A stretch of 64,000 nt of DNA from Micractinium sp. NFX-FRZ. Lineage: Eukaryota > Chlorophyta > Trebouxiophyceae > Chlorellales > Chlorellaceae. The notes below the pieces were generated by a model, which was not told the origin of the DNA, did no database searches, and saw only the letters and a program-made list of their open reading frames with translations. Positions 12,055 through 25,261 of this stretch are shown in pieces. The stretch covers positions 62,001 through 126,000 of the forward strand of contig JAPTJF010000009.1 in assembly GCA_029339195.1 (NCBI GenBank). The letters are read 5' to 3'. Numbering within the stretch: the first letter of the stretch is position 1; each line of letters opens with the position of its first letter. The position numbers were made by a program, and so were the translations under genes.

Positions 12055-12300
12055 GCCCAGCGCTGTACCGCGGAACCAGGCAGCAAGAGCGGCGGGAGAC
12101 ACGGGCGTGAGCCCAGCGCTGTAATGACAACCAGGCAGCAAGAGCGGTGGGAGGCCCTGGCGTGAGGGCCTGCTTTGCACAACGAGGCAGCAAGAGCGGC
12201 GGGAGCCCAGCGCTGGCGTGAGCCCAGCGCTGACCCGCGACGAGGCAGCAAGAGCGGCGGGAGGCCCCGTCCTCCGCGAAGCGGCAGAAGAGCGGCGGTG
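12031..12300 (+). repeat. Tandem copies of the 344-aa gene's stop-codon region
   Basis: The core GAGCGGCGGGA occurs at 12031, 12087, 12142, 12194, 12252 and 12290, with spacings of 56, 55, 52, 58 and 38 bp. The first copy is the real end of the CDS (codons for ERRETLA plus TGA). Later copies repeat the core plus GCGTGAGCCCAGCGCTG and the linker AACCAGGCAGCAA. The array therefore grew out of the coding 3' end into the 3'UTR. Confidence 0.85.
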
Positions 12301-12495
12301 GCGCCCTGGGCCCGTGCTCCGCAAGAGCGAACACTGTCCGATCTGATGGTACGACTCCCAGGGGGGAGCAAGTGACGCCCACCACCCAGCCCCCCGTGCC
12401 CTTCTGCCTCCCTTGCCCGGCCGTGTGGCACGAAGAGTGTTTTCCGGATCTCACCCCCGACTGCACATGCCATCTGTCCTTTGTACCACATGATG

Positions 12496-12500
12496 TGTAA
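12496..12500 (+). terminator. TGTAA poly(A) signal candidate
   Basis: TGTAA lies in the short context GATGTGTAATCGTG about 440 bases after the stop of the 344-aa gene. It follows the tandem repeat and is the first plus-strand TGTAA I noticed after that stop. Confidence 0.45.
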
Positions 12501-12719
12501 TCGTGTTAAATACTGGGTTGCTTGCGGCAGCACAGGGGGCAGGAGCACGGGACACGTGCCAGCCAGAAGGCGAGGGAAAAAAATGGGGGATGCAACCAGT
12601 GGGAGGCGCTGGGGAGATGGGAGAGTGGGTACAGCACACACAAGAGTGATGTAAGTTGGGGGCAGTGGTCAATGGTACCATTTGGGGCAAGGTATAGTGC
12701 CCAGCCAGCAAACAGTGAT

Positions 12720-13075
12720 TGCACAGAAAGCGAGAGAGAAGCGAGGGCACATTTGAGGTGCAAGCGGGGAGGTCATGTGGGAGGAGCTGCATGCTGCCTG
12801 CCAGAAAACGCTCGTGGTTATTTGAAGAGAGAAGAGAGAGCGCATTTGAGTTGCGAAGGTGGAGGGTGTGGGAGAAGCTGTAGGCTACCTGCCGATTGGA
12901 CAGCTCTTTTATCGGGAGGAAGAGGAGAGAGGGCGTTTGAGGGCGGGTGGTGTGGGAGGAGCGTTGCGCTGCCTACCAGTGACCACATTTATTTAAAGAG
13001 AGAGTGCCCAGTAGAGGTGCAAGGGCGGGTGGAGTGGGAAGAGCGGCGCGCTGCCTGCCTGCAATGTGCTGCAGA
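12720..13075. repeat. Four imperfect ~90-bp repeats in the convergent 3' region
   Basis: Blocks near 12728, 12835, 12922 and 13000 share the order GAGAGA-rich, then CATTTGAG or equivalent, then a GGTGTGGGAGGAGC-like core, then GCTGCCTGCC, then a T-rich AT stretch. They occupy the 3' flank of the minus-strand cysteine-rich gene. No coding capacity is supported. Confidence 0.65.
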
Positions 13076-13259
13076 GCCTGGGTGGCGATTGCAGCATGGC
13101 GGTGGGGTTGAGACAGAGAGAGAGAGTACCAAAAGGGGAAGAGGGGAGGAAGAGGGAAGGGAGAGTACTGTGCGTGTAGATTGCAGGCTGCAAAAGTGTG
13201 CATAGCGGGGGGCGCCCCCGGGTCTGGCGGCGGCGGTGTGCCTTGGACACGCCGCACGC

Positions 13260-16200
13260 CTACAGCTGCAGGCGGCGAACCTGGGGCCGGAGAGCCACGC
13301 ACACAGCTTGTCCCACCAGGCCACGGGTGCTCAGGCCGTTGCCACACTTGGTGCACTGAGTGACGGCGACGGGAGCGGCAATGGTGCCACTGACGCCCGA
13401 AGCAACAACAGAGTTGACGGGGCAGGGTGTGCACATCTTCTGGCCCTCCTTGTTGCTGTACGTGCCCGCTGGGCAGGGGTACTTGGCGCTCAGCGCGCTG
13501 GTGGGGCACTGGAAGCCCTTGGGGCAGGGCAGGCAGAAGGGGCTCTTGGAGTTGGGAGCGTACGAGCCGGCCTTGCTGCAGTGGGGCAAAGGGCGAAGGA
13601 AAGGGGGCAGAACAGTGTGGGTGGACACTACAGATAGTCGCGCCGCCGGGGCTAGCACGCAAACAGGGCTGATGCATTGTACCAGCGGTGGCTGCTGGGC
13701 ACTGCAGAACAGCATGGGCATGTGGCTCACCAGGGCTGGCACGAGGGGCTGCCGATGGGAGCAAAGTAGCCGGCGCGGCAGTCGGTGCAGGTGGCGGCGG
13801 CGGCGCCGGAGAAGGTGCCAGCGGGGCAGGTCTTGCACGACTTGGAACCCAGGGTGCTTGCGTACTTGCCGGGGGGGCAGGCGTTACAAGAGTCAGACCC
13901 GACCTCGTTGTTCCAGGTGCCCCGGGGGCTGCAGGCAGGGAGGGGAGCGGAAGAGCACGCGTTGAGGTGGAAGTGTGAGGGCAAAGGTGCCCAGGTGGCT
14001 CCGACAGGGGCTGGGCTGAGGACACCACATGCACATGCAATGCACCACAAGCAATATGTGCGGCGCCACCTGCTGCTACTCACCAGGGGGTGGGGAACCA
14101 CGCGGCCGTGGTGTTGACTTGCGTGCCGGCAGGGGCAGCCAGGCAGGAGTCGCCGGCTTTACCGTTGTAGTAGCCAGCCTGGCAGGGGGAGCACTCTGTG
14201 TTGCCAGTGTCCTGGGTCTCAAAGCCCTTGGGGCAGGCGGTGCAGGCGGTGCCACCGGGAGTGGCACGGAAGTAGTTTTGCTGCAGAGGCAAGAGGGAGC
14301 GAGGGGATGAGGGGCGGCGGCCGTGAGCTGTGGCGCCGAGTGGGGTTGCACCAAGCCGCCAAACTGCCACAGGGCGAGGAGGGGCGGCGCTGGGGTGCCT
14401 TGCTCCCATGGGCAGCATTCCCGCAATGCACAGGGTGGTGCCAGGCACTTACCACACACTTGGCGCAATAGCCACCGGCAGGAGTGACGGTTGCTCCATC
14501 CAAATAGAAGCCAGGGCGGCTGTAGGCCAGACCAGGGAGGCAGGGGGTGGGTGGGTGGGTGGGGGGTCAAGGACGAGGGTGGCAGCCGGCGCATCAGATG
14601 GGACAGGCGCGCATGCGGGGTGTGAAGAGTGCAGCAGGAGCTGTTGCTGCTTCAGGCAAGGCTGCATGGTGGCTGTGGCGGCGCTCACCACAGGGTGCAG
14701 GCCGCCTTGTTGGAAGGTCCGACCTCCTTGCCAGCGGCGCAGGCCGTGCAACTGGCACTGCAGGCGGGCAGGCAGGGCGAGGGGTGGGGCCGCTCAGCAA
14801 GGGGCGGGCCGGTTGGCAAGGGCGCAGTCGGGCCGGACGCAGCAGGCGCGGCAGTAGGCGAAATGGCTGGCGAGGAGAGCAGAAGGGCAGCTGACAGGGC
14901 GCAGGAACGGCAGAGGAGCACAGGGGAGGCGGCTGGACGGTAGTCGAGCAAGCGCAAGAGCTGCGCAAGCGCACCTGACGGTTGAGGCAGCGCGGAACGT
15001 GCCGGCGTCGCAGGCAACGCAAGAGGTGGAGCTGCTGGGCTTGGTGCCGGCCGGGCAGGGGATGCACTGAGTCATGCCTGCACTCACGGGGGCACAGCAA
15101 TACGGGGCAAGGTGCTCAGCACCCGGCAGGCAACAGTGGAACCATCAGCTGTTTCAGCGCGCGGCAGGCGGTGCTGTCAATGCAGAGCCTGGTGTGTGCG
15201 TGGCCACATGAGGCAGCAGAGCGCAGCGCATTGCAGTCAGCCTGGATACACAGAGCGGGAGAGCTGGAGGCGCACCTGCGCGCGGAGCGTAGGTGTGCGC
15301 CCATTGCGTAACCGACAGCGCAGCGTCCAGAGCAGAGCACAGGATGCAAGTGGCCTCAGAGGCCGCGGGGTAACGAGTGGCACCGGACCAGAAAGACACA
15401 GTGCCCGCAGCGCACAGAGAGATATCCGTGCGGTCGGCAGCAGTGGTCAGGCGGTAGCCTGCAGCACAGCAACACAACGAGGCAGGGTGAGGCGGAGCGA
15501 CGACATGAGGCTGCAGCATGGTGCGTTGCAGGCAGGCGGCCGCGTGCGCGGTTGCGTCCAATAATCCATGCGGCCCCTGCCCCTCCCCCCAGGCCCCTCT
15601 CCTCGCCCTCTGCCCCTGTGCCACACACCTGCAGGGACCCGCTCGCAGATGTTGTTCTCGGGGCTGGCGTCACCCTGACGGTACGTCTCGGTGGGGCAAA
15701 TCGAGCACGCAGCGGTTTGGGAGCTCTGGTAGTAGCCAGCAGGGCTGCAAGGTGGGGCGGTGCAGGGGACAGCAGCAAACGTCGCTAGTCCCGCTGGCGC
15801 CGAGCATCGGCAACTTGATCGATTGATGGATGCCTGCGGCAAGCGGCATGACACTGCAAGGCTGCACCAGCAGCGCATGCCCGTTGCACACCCACCCCTC
15901 ACACACAAGACACAGCTCAGCTGGGCCACCGTCCAGCACAGCAAGTGCTGCTTGCTGTGCAGGCGGCCTCGCTCACTCACCAGGGCAGGCAGAAGGTGGA
16001 GCCCGTGCCAGGGGTGGAGGCATACGTCTCGGCGCCCTTCAGGGGGAGGCTGCCCTCGGGGCACAGCAGGCAGTGCTGCCCGACGACGCCAGAGATGGTC
16101 TCTTGGCTGCCCAGGCCGGTGGACGGGTTGTACTGGCCGGCGGGGCACACGATGCAGGAGGCGGCCAAGCCGCCGCCAACGGAGTACGTGCCAGCAGCGC

Positions 16201-19200
16201 AGTCGACACACATGTTGAGCGTGTCGTCGCGATAGGTGCCAGCAGGGCAGTTGACGCAGGTCTGGGTGGCAGGGTCGTAGTACTTGCCCACGCCAGCGTA
16301 GTTGCCGCTGTCGCACTCAGTGTCCACGTAGGTCACTGTGCAGTTAGTGGCTCCCTCGTAAGATGTCAGACCGGAGGTGGGGCCATCACACGAGGGGCAC
16401 GTGGTCTGGCCGTACAGCGGGTTGGCAGAGCCAGCGGCGCAGGGGGTGCGGACGGCGGCAGAGCCGGTGCCACCAGCGCAGGTGTAGCCGGGTGGGCTGC
16501 AGGCGGGGCAGTGGGGGCGGACGCACATCAGCGGCGGGGTGCTGGGCCACTGACAACCACACTGACAACCATGCAGAGGTTAGGGGTAGGGTAGGGCGCC
16601 TGCCACCTTTCCAGCCCTACCACCAAGCCAACACCGTGCCCCGCCCTGCAACCAAGCAAACACCACTTCTGCCCAGCAGCCCAGCGCCCGGCTCACCAGG
16701 CGTAGCAGTAGTAGGTAGTGCCCGTGGAGAGGCCGTCATCGGTCACACGGTAAGAGCCAGCAGCGCAGTTGTCATCCGTGCTCTTGTCAGACAGCCCGCC
16801 GCCGGTGATGGCCAGAAGAGACGTACATTTCTGCAAGGGTGGGGCAAGGTTGAGGAGCAGCCAGAGCTCAGTGCGTGGGTGAGGCAGACGGTGGGATGAG
16901 GTGGGCAGGGCAGGGCAGGACAGGACGCAGTGGTGTGCAAGGGAAGACCACGGCTGCTACTGTGCAGGCAAGGCGCGGGGCGTCGGCATCCAAAGCGGCG
17001 CGGCGCGTGCGCTCGGCGGGGAGCTCACATCGTTAGGCAGGGTTGCGACGTCTCCGGGCACAGTGGTGGCAGCCCAAAAGGTGAGGGTGGAGGCGGTGCC
17101 GCTGACGGTGGTGCCAATCATGTAGGAGCTGCAGAGCAGAGCAGGAAGAGGAAGGCAACGGGAGCGCCATGTCAGCAGTCAGGCATGCAGCAGCTGCGTG
17201 CTGGCAGCCGGCCGGTGCTCCTCAATCAATGTATGCGATGCGCGCGCAGGGCAGGAGCAACGGTGCAGGCCAGCACCGCCCCCCACCACCCCATTGCGTG
17301 CCCACCTCGTGCTTCCCTTGCCCCCTCACCTGGTGCCTGCAGCAGCGGAGTTGTCCAGGAGGGAGCGGATGACCATGTCCGTGCCATCCCAGTGGTAGTA
17401 CGCGCGGTTCACGTTGGCTCCAAAGGCGGCGTTGGTGGGGTCGGTGCAGGCAGCGGTGGTGGAGCCGCTGGGGAAAATGTCAATGGAGCAGTCCTGCAGC
17501 GGGGCATGGGTGCCAGGTGCTTAATATTGGTTCCACATCACCTAGACATGCTTGATAATAGAGCTCAGTTCACGGAAGTGTGATTGTAAGGGAGGGTGAC
17601 CACGGAGCGGCAGTCTTGGGGAGGGAAGTGAGGCACAGGAGTGGAGGGGCACAGGGGCAAAGGGGCCAAAGGCTGCGGAGCGGGCAATGCACGTGCGCTG
17701 CTGTGGTGTGCACGGTGCATGCGGGCGCAAGGAGGGTCAGGGTGTAGGGTCCGGCCTGCAGCCCCGACTCTGACTCACCCCGTTGACTTCAAAGGCAACG
17801 GAGAGGGTGCCAAAGGCTGCCGCGGTACAGCTGGTAATCATGGGCACTGCATAGCTGGTGGCAAGTCCGCAGGTGATGGCGCCAGTGGTGGCGTAGGTGC
17901 CGCCTGCAAGGGTCGGGTGAGCACAGCACGCAGGGCGGGGTGGCATTGATGCACAGGTGGTCGTTGGGACATGGCAGCGGCGGCGGCGAGGCGGCTCCTG
18001 CGCGTGCTGGGCAGGCAGGCAGGCAGGCGCCAGGCAGGCGGCACACAGGCAGGCATCCTCCTCCCCTCTGCACGAGACTGCACATGCAGGCTCAGGCCGG
18101 GGCGTGACACTCACCAGGAGAGGTGGGGCTGGTGTTGCTGGCGCAGGCCGCGTCTGTGCAAGTCTTGGGGACACCCTGGACGCAGCGCACGCACGCGCGG
18201 GCGCCTGGGATCCAAGAGTAGGAGTCGGCAGGGCTGCAGAGCACTCAGATGGGTAGCAGGGGGGGAGCGTGTGAGGTTTTGGGGGAGCCACAAAATGCCC
18301 CACTGCATGGTGGGCGGTGACAGCCGCGGCGCCACGCAGACCCCGCCACACACTCAGCCAGCCCCGCTACACGCTCAGCTATGCCCTATGCCACCCACCC
18401 TCTGCACACCCCTTTCTGCTCCTCACCACTCGGTGCAGGTGTCCTTGCCAGTGCCATCAGCATAGGTGCCAGCGGGGCAGGGCAGGCACTTGGCGGTGCC
18501 CGTGGAGGTGCCTGCGGGCTCGAGAGGGGCAGCAGAGGAGAGGCAGGACGAGTCGGTGCGCGCTACAAGAAGGGGTTGCAGCGAAGCTGCAGCAAGTGCC
18601 AGTCCAGGCATGCATGGCAGCATGAAGGACGGGGCACTCACCGGTAGGGCCGTAGGTGCCTAGGGGGCAGGGAGTGCCGCAAGCGATAGAGCCCACCACA
18701 TCATTGGTGCTGCCGCCGGCGCAGGGGGTGCAGGTGTAGCCATCACCAATGGTGCCTGCAAGCACAAGAGCGGGGACCGAGGGCTGAGAATGGCGGGCCC
18801 GCCACTGCTCCACTGGCGCGCTGCGGTTCAGGCAGGTTGGCCCAGCTCTTTCCGCCCGGCATGGGCACGGCCTGCAGCTTCTGCAGCCGGCGCGTGCGCA
18901 TGCAGCAGGTGTGCAGGGGTGCTGGGCTCACCGGCGGGGCAGAGGGCACAGATCTTGGCGAGGTTGGAGGCGAGGACGATGCCATAGCGGCCCCCGCCGG
19001 CGGCAGAGTTGGGCCCGCACTTGGTCGCCAGTCCCGCAGCGTCACCATTGTCAATGCACTGCCCATCGGCCAACGCAGTGGCATCGGTGAAGCCGGTGCA
19101 GGTGGTTGCCACGGCAAAGGCGGCGTCGATATCAGCAACTGTGGTGACGGTGGTCTGCACGCGGGGTGGCAGCGGGAGCGAGGCCAGGGTGGGTGGGACG

Positions 19201-20299
19201 GGGGGCAGGCGGGCAGGGGCAGGCGTGGAGAGCCGCTGCCTTCCGCATGCCCATCACATGCTGCCGCAGTTGCAGCCTTGCTGCTGGGTGGGAGAGCACG
19301 CGCCCGCAGCATTCCAAACACTCCGGGCGGACCCATGCGCTTGCCATGCACGCCCCGCCTGCAGCCGCCCGCCCGCCCGCCCGCCCGCCCGCTCGCTTGC
19401 TGGCGCCCCCTTACCGCAGTGACCGCATAGACCAGGGTGGTGGCGGCGCTGGGTCCGTCGTCAGTCACGGCAGCAACGACAGCCGTGACCTTGCCGGCGG
19501 CCCAGGTGAGGGTGACAGAGAACTTGCGGCCAGAGCCATACACGTACTCGTCGAGGGCATTCTTGATGCCAACGCCGCCGTCCGCAGCAGTGGTGGCGCT
19601 CGTGCCGCTGGCGGGGCACTCAAAGTACTGCTCATAGGTATCAATTGCGGCGCTGTCCACCCACAGGCCCTTCACCCAGTTGCCTGCGCCGCCGTTGGTG
19701 GAGACGAGGGTGGCCTGCGGGCAGCGAAAGACAGGGCAAACGGGGGGGAGAGCGCCAGAGGTGAGGGTGGAGGGTGGCGGGCGGGGGAAGTAGCAGTGGG
19801 GGGCCGGCAGGCCCATGGGACCAGTGACCGCCGGGAGGGCAGGGCAGACAGGGATGAACAGTGGAGGCAGCAGGAAGCTTCCCTCCCCAGTAACTAGTAG
19901 CTCGTACCTTGCAGTCGACATCGAGCGTGGCCTGGAAGGAGGTCAGGCAGCGCGCCAACGGGTGGTTGGCATCACCCGTCACGCTAATCAGAGCAAGGTC
20001 AACAGTCCGGCCTGCAGCGACGAGGGAGGGTGCGTGGGGTGGGAGGGGCGTGGGGTGGGAGGGGCGTGGGCATGAGGACCGGGCGTGGCAGGCGGCAGAA
20101 GCGGAATGGCAAACGGTGCGAGGGGGTGCGCAACATGCATGACATGCCGCAATAGATGCAGCACACAAAGCGTGATGCCTCGTGCGTCCTACCCCAGGAC
20201 CGGGCAAGTCGCAGGCTCACCAGCAGTGCAGGCTGCAGAGGCGCTGGCGGCCAGCGCCAAGAGGCACACAGCCAGCGCGGCGGCGCGATGGGGCGCCAT
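13260..20299 (-). CDS. Secreted cysteine-rich protein with ephrin-receptor-like (GCC2/GCC3) repeats
   Basis: About 20 exons read leftward from the ATG at 20299. Approximate exons are 20299-20221, 20011-19908, 19714-19415, 19154-18932, 18757-18643, 18563-18428, 18237-18116, 17904-17781, 17494-17331, 17126-17029, 16831-16699, 16552-15981, 15745-15632, 15459-15282, 15087-14975, 14757-14690, 14519-14453, 14281-14083, 13929-13728 and 13577-13260. Residues 1-25 are a clear signal peptide (AAALAVCLLALAASASA). The next exons have few Cys; then come many CPAGTY-type modules (CVNCPAGTYRDD, CKTCPAGTFSG, CPAGTYSNKEG), typical of the Ephrin_rec_like/GCC2_GCC3 family. I see no transmembrane segment near the C-terminus, so it is probably exported to the wall or matrix. 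Binding partners are unknown. Individual exon edges are less certain than for the other genes. Confidence 0.8.
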
Positions 20300-23038
20300 G
20301 GCTGTGGGCTGCTTGTTCGTCGGCTTCGCACCTCCCTGCAAGCATGATGGGGTCGCCAGGAGTCGGCAGGGCGCGCAGCTAGCAAGTGGAGGCTGCCGCG
20401 AGGGGATGCGGCTCCGGCTGGCATGAGACCCATGCGACAAGGAATACGAGTCGAGCCCAGCGCTGCGGTGGGAAGGGTTTGCGACCATAGTGGGCTGCAG
20501 AGCGTAAGTGCACACATTGCGCTCACCTGCAAGGGCCGCGGGTGACTGGGGCCGGCGGGACGCGGGGGACGCCCGTGTGCGGGGTGCTGGGACGGTGCTA
20601 GATGGCAGCAAAGAACCCAGGAAGGATACACAAGGTGAGAATGGTGCGAGGAGAGTGCGAGTGCAGCATATGAGCGAGAATTGTATCATTGGCCCCCGGG
20701 GTGGAAAGTCAATGCGATGGGACATTCGTGCGCCCCCCCGGTCAGTATCGCAACGCCGCTCGAGCGCTCTGTGCAAGTGTTTAATGATTCAAATATCGTG
20801 ACAGGCTTCCGTCTGACGGGCGAGACTGTTCAAGTCAAGACTGTTCAAGTCCCGCTTCCGGCCGTGTCGTATACACCCCCTGCGGACGGGTTCGTCGCCG
20901 ACCGGCATTCAGGCCTCCCTATGTTTCTTTAAAAAAACCATTATTGTGTGCATAAGGCGCTCGCAAGTGCGCCGGAGTTGGTCGGCTGCCGTGGGTGACC
21001 TGCCCTGCCGCCTGGAACACCCGCCGCCTCTGCCAGCTGTGCCCACGCAGCTCAGGCTCCAGGAGTGGCGGTTGCTAGCTTTCCTTGCCCATTAGGACCC
21101 TTTGAACAGACCAGCAGCCCATTTATTCAGAACCAGCTTAGCTGCTGAGCTTGCACAACCGCGGCTCTGCGTCATACCTCCCCTCCGCCCCGCTGCCGCA
21201 CTCCTGGGCCCTGCCTGCCCGCCCGCCCAGCAGCGTTTCAATCTGGCGTGCATGTCTTTGCAGCTGCTGCCAATTGGTCTGCAGATGTGCAGTGCACACA
21301 CGCGTGCAAGCATGACAGCGAGTGAGCAAGACAGCAAGCACAGCAAGCAAGCAAGCACGTCGCTGGCATGTCACGCGCCCAAGCATGGCAGGATGCCGGT
21401 TGCCATGTCCCGGCATTGAGGCACGTCTTGCGCATTTTGAGGATGCCGGGGGCTGGCCTGCATGCTGTATGCTGCACACGAGACGAGCACAGCATGCGCC
21501 TGACTGATGGCAATAGATGGCCTGGCGGGCCCCGCCTGGGCCGGCAGGCGGGCGGGCGGGCTGCAAAGAAGCATGCACGCACCACCAATATGCGCACTCC
21601 ACATGCCTTGCCCACACCGCATGATTGCAATGTAAACCAATGAACAACTCTGTTTGGTGGCCACCCTGGTTCGCTGATGCGCTAGGAGCCTGGCACCACC
21701 CTCTGTCCTGGCCTGGGGCTGGGTGCTACTGTATTGGGAGGCTGAGCTTCTTCTCCGGATGGCGCACTCCCCGGTTCACAACCGGGGCGCTGGCTCGACC
21801 TGGTGGATGCCGGAGAGTGAGAAGAGTTTTAATTTGTGGGTTGTCTTGGGAGGTGCGAGGCGGGAGAGTACCCAGGGCGGTCGGAGCCTCCAGGAGCCAA
21901 GCCGGGACGTGTCTGGTCCGCCGATTTGCGGCTCGTTTATTTCCTGCCAAATGAACTGGCCCCTCAGTGCAATTGCAGCAGGGGAGGCCCGTTCGCACTG
22001 TGGTGATGTGACTCCGGCTCCCTGTCCGCTCACCCATGTCCGGTCAGGCTGCGGTCAGGTGGTTTGAAACACCCCCACTGGCGCGCGCTGGCTCGTGACT
22101 CCGGCCTCAAGTGCCCCGGAAAGCTTCTGGAGTGAAGCAAAGGGCACGCCCTGGGAGCTGGGTGAGTGCGCGCAAGCTTGCAGTTCGCTTGCCAAGTTGC
22201 CAGGACTGACTTCACCCAAGCAGCCAGTTTCCACGTTTTCCAGACTACTACCGGACTGCACAGAGGAGGGCCCCCCTCTCATGGTGACCAACACGGCAGC
22301 GTGTGCTAGGGAGCTCTGAACAGCTGGGTAAAAGGGGTGTTCACCCTCCGCATGTGTGCACAGCGGCAGCCCGACGGCACCGCGGCGGTACCGGTGCAAC
22401 AGGCCTGTTGCACCCTAGGGTGACTTGGCGCTGCGCCGGCCAGGCCTGAGTGACTGAGGAGCTTTCAGCAGGCGAGTCAGCCTGCACCTGCTTGCTGCTC
22501 TGTCGTGTAGCGCACTGTTGCACTGCAGTGCAGAGCCCCAGCCCTCTTGAGACTCTCTTAGCCTCTCCTTCAAAGCCCCTTGCTGGCCCTGGGGTCCCCT
22601 CTTGCTAGGCACTCTCCTCTCCGGAGCTCCTGCCTGCTGCTGCACCACCCGGAAGACGCAGTGGAGGCCATGTTTCAGGAAGCCGCAGTGCCGGGAGCCA
22701 CGTGCACGTGTTGTGATTCACTGCAAACATCTCTCTGTAAGACTCGATGGTGGAAGGATGACAGACACTACCCTGGCAGGGGAAGCTTCTCAACAGTGGA
22801 AAGTACCGTGCCTGGCCGTGGCTATGCTGCAGTGCACAGCACATCAGGAAATGTAACATTGCCAGACGGTCGCAAGGTAGGAATAAGAGGCAAGAATTTG
22901 CTTTTAGAATGGGACGGCAAAGCCGCCGTGGCGGCGCTGGGGCGGCGGGCAGGCGGCGGGGCGGGAGGCGCCAGCTGGCCGCGCCCCTCAAAACATCCTG
23001 CCCCCTGAGCTCCCTCGGCGCTGATCGCTTCATGCAAG
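20300..23038. other. Long divergent intergenic region
   Basis: This 2.7-kb gap separates the cysteine-rich gene (leftward) from the F-box gene (rightward), so both promoters and any 5'UTR exons lie here. Visible elements are a tandem 14-base repeat (AGACTGTTCAAGTC) near 20824-20852, an A/T-rich patch at 20930-20950 and a perfect hairpin at 21769-21787. Short open frames exist on both strands, but none has recognisable protein features. Confidence 0.5.
21769..21787. other. Perfect 8-bp hairpin
   Basis: CCCCGGTT (21769-21776), loop CAC, AACCGGGG (21780-21787). It resembles a T-arm in isolation, but no acceptor stem or D-arm can be built around it, so I do not call a tRNA. Confidence 0.5.
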
Positions 23039-25230
23039 ATGACCCAGCCTGTTGACTTCGTCAGCCATCTGCCCGGGGCACTGTCGGCGAAGGTGCGTGG
23101 CAGCGCGCTGTTGCGCCCGGCTTGAATCACACGGGCGAGTTTGGGAATGGCGCTACAACAGTTTCGCGCCACTGAGATGGGCAGCCCACAGCCGAGGCGC
23201 TGCCTTGCAACCCCACTGCCGCTGGCTTGCCGCCACAGCCACCGCTGCCCTGCCACCTTCTGCCCGCTCTCCTGCCCCCTTCCAGCACCACCCACCATGC
23301 CCTCCTCCTGACCTCTCCACAGGTTCTGGCACAGCTGGGCGACCACTGTGACCTGGCAGCCGCCAGCTCTGTGTGCCGGCGCTGGCGGGATGTGGTTGCT
23401 GACAGCGCGGTGTGGGCGGCCACCTACTCTGCCCGCTTCCCTGCCTGGGGCACCGAGCAAGCCCTGTGCGCCAGCTCGACGCCGCCGCGGCAGGAGGCGG
23501 CGCCACAGGCCTGGCAGCAGCGCTACCGCTGGCGCTGGGGGCTGGACAGGCGGTGGCGCCGGGGGCGGCGGCAGCTGCAGCACGTGCTGCAAGGGCACAC
23601 CGCTTGGGTGAACGCCGTGCGGCTGGTCCCTGGCGGCGGCGGCGTAGCGTCGGGCGGCAGCGAGGGCGCCGTGCACGTGTGGTGCGTGGTAGCGCGGGTG
23701 CAGTGTGTGCTTCCCAGTCCAGACCTGCTGAGCCTGCTGCCTCCCTGTGCAGCTGTGACATGCATGCAGCAGCTGGCATGCCGCCCTGCCACCGGTGGCT
23801 CACCCCTCCCACAGCTTCTGCCGCCGTGGCCGCCGGCTGTTGCCGCCCCTTGCCAGTGTGAGCCTGTCAAACCGGGGCAGCCCCTGCCTCTGCCGCCTGC
23901 AGGGGGATGGACGGAGAGCCACGCCTGGCCTGCCACCTGCACAGCCAAGCTGTGTGGGCGTTGGACGCAGATGCCTGCTGCGTGGCGTCAGGCAAGCCAT
24001 GGGGGTGTGTGTGCCGTTCGCTGCGCTTGCTTGTTTGCTGTTCCCAGTGCTTAGTTGGCGCGCCAGTGCAACAACGCAGTCCTGCCCCACACGCTGCGAT
24101 ACACTGCCCTGCCTAGCCCTGCCTGGCCCTGCTCTGGGCGCTTTCACCAAAACCGGAATGTTGTGTTCTGCGTTTCAGCTCTGGTACTAATTACCAGTGT
24201 GCAACTTCCCTTCCTGTGCAGGCGCCATGGACGGCTTTTTACATATCCTGGATTTAAGCAGCGAGGAGGTGACTGCCCGCCTCCCGGTGGGCTGGCGCGG
24301 CGGCGCGGGCGGCGTGCCCGGCGACGGAGCCGCCGCAGACGACTGGCAGCAGCAGTTTGATGTGGTCACGTCAGTTCAGCTTCTGCCGGGTGGGCAGCAG
24401 GTGCTGGCAGGCTGCATGGACGGCAGCATACAGCGGCTGGACTTGCGCTGCCCAGGGCAGGGGGCCGCGCCGGCGCAGCAGCTGCGCTGGGGGGCGGCGG
24501 CGGCGGAGCAACAGCAGCAGCAGGAGGGCGCGCCGGCGGGACTGTTTTGGTGGCGCGGTGGGCGCGCCGGCGCACGCCTCTGCGCCGCGCGCTGCCACGA
24601 GCATCTGCTGGTTGCAGCGGGCGATGCGCCGGCAGTCACGCTGCATGACCTGCGCATGGGCGGGGCGCGGTTTGCCGAGCTGGCGCTGCCAGCTGGCAGC
24701 GGCCAGCGTGCGCCAGCTGTGTTTGCGCTGGATTTGCTGTATCCCCGCCTGGCCACTGGAGGAGACCGGGGGCAGCTGCAGGTGAGGATTGGCTGCCATT
24801 GGGGGTAAGGCTGGTTGGAGAGGCTGGGAAGGAAGCAGCGCGGGGTGGCCATACATAGGTGGCGCGAGAGCTGGGCAGGGCAGGCGGCCAGCTGCGGTCA
24901 GTCCCGCCCAAAATGCGGTATTACTTTCGTGCTGCATCGCCCGTTCTGGGCGCTTCACAGCTCACGTGGTGCCTGCTCGTCTCCTTCCCTTGCCTTGCCT
25001 GGCCTGCCCCTCCGCAGGTGTGGGATCTCAGCAGGCTGGGCGGGGCGGCGGGCGCGCTGCCTGCCGTGCCGCCGCATGCGCGCCCCCGCCAGCCACGCAC
25101 GCTCTACACCCTCTGGCCGCACTCCAGCGCCTCCGGCAGCAGCACCCCACGGCGGCATGCAGAGGCTCTGGGTGAAGAGCGGGAGGCAGGGGAGGAGCAT
25201 GCAGATGGGGAGGTGGCAGGGCAAGCGGCT

Positions 25231-25261
<31 letters not shown>

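Noticed and set aside
21752..21835. Possible tRNA around the CCCCGGTTCACAACCGGGG hairpin
   Set aside because: A T-arm-like stem is present, but no matching acceptor stem, D-arm or anticodon arm can be formed.
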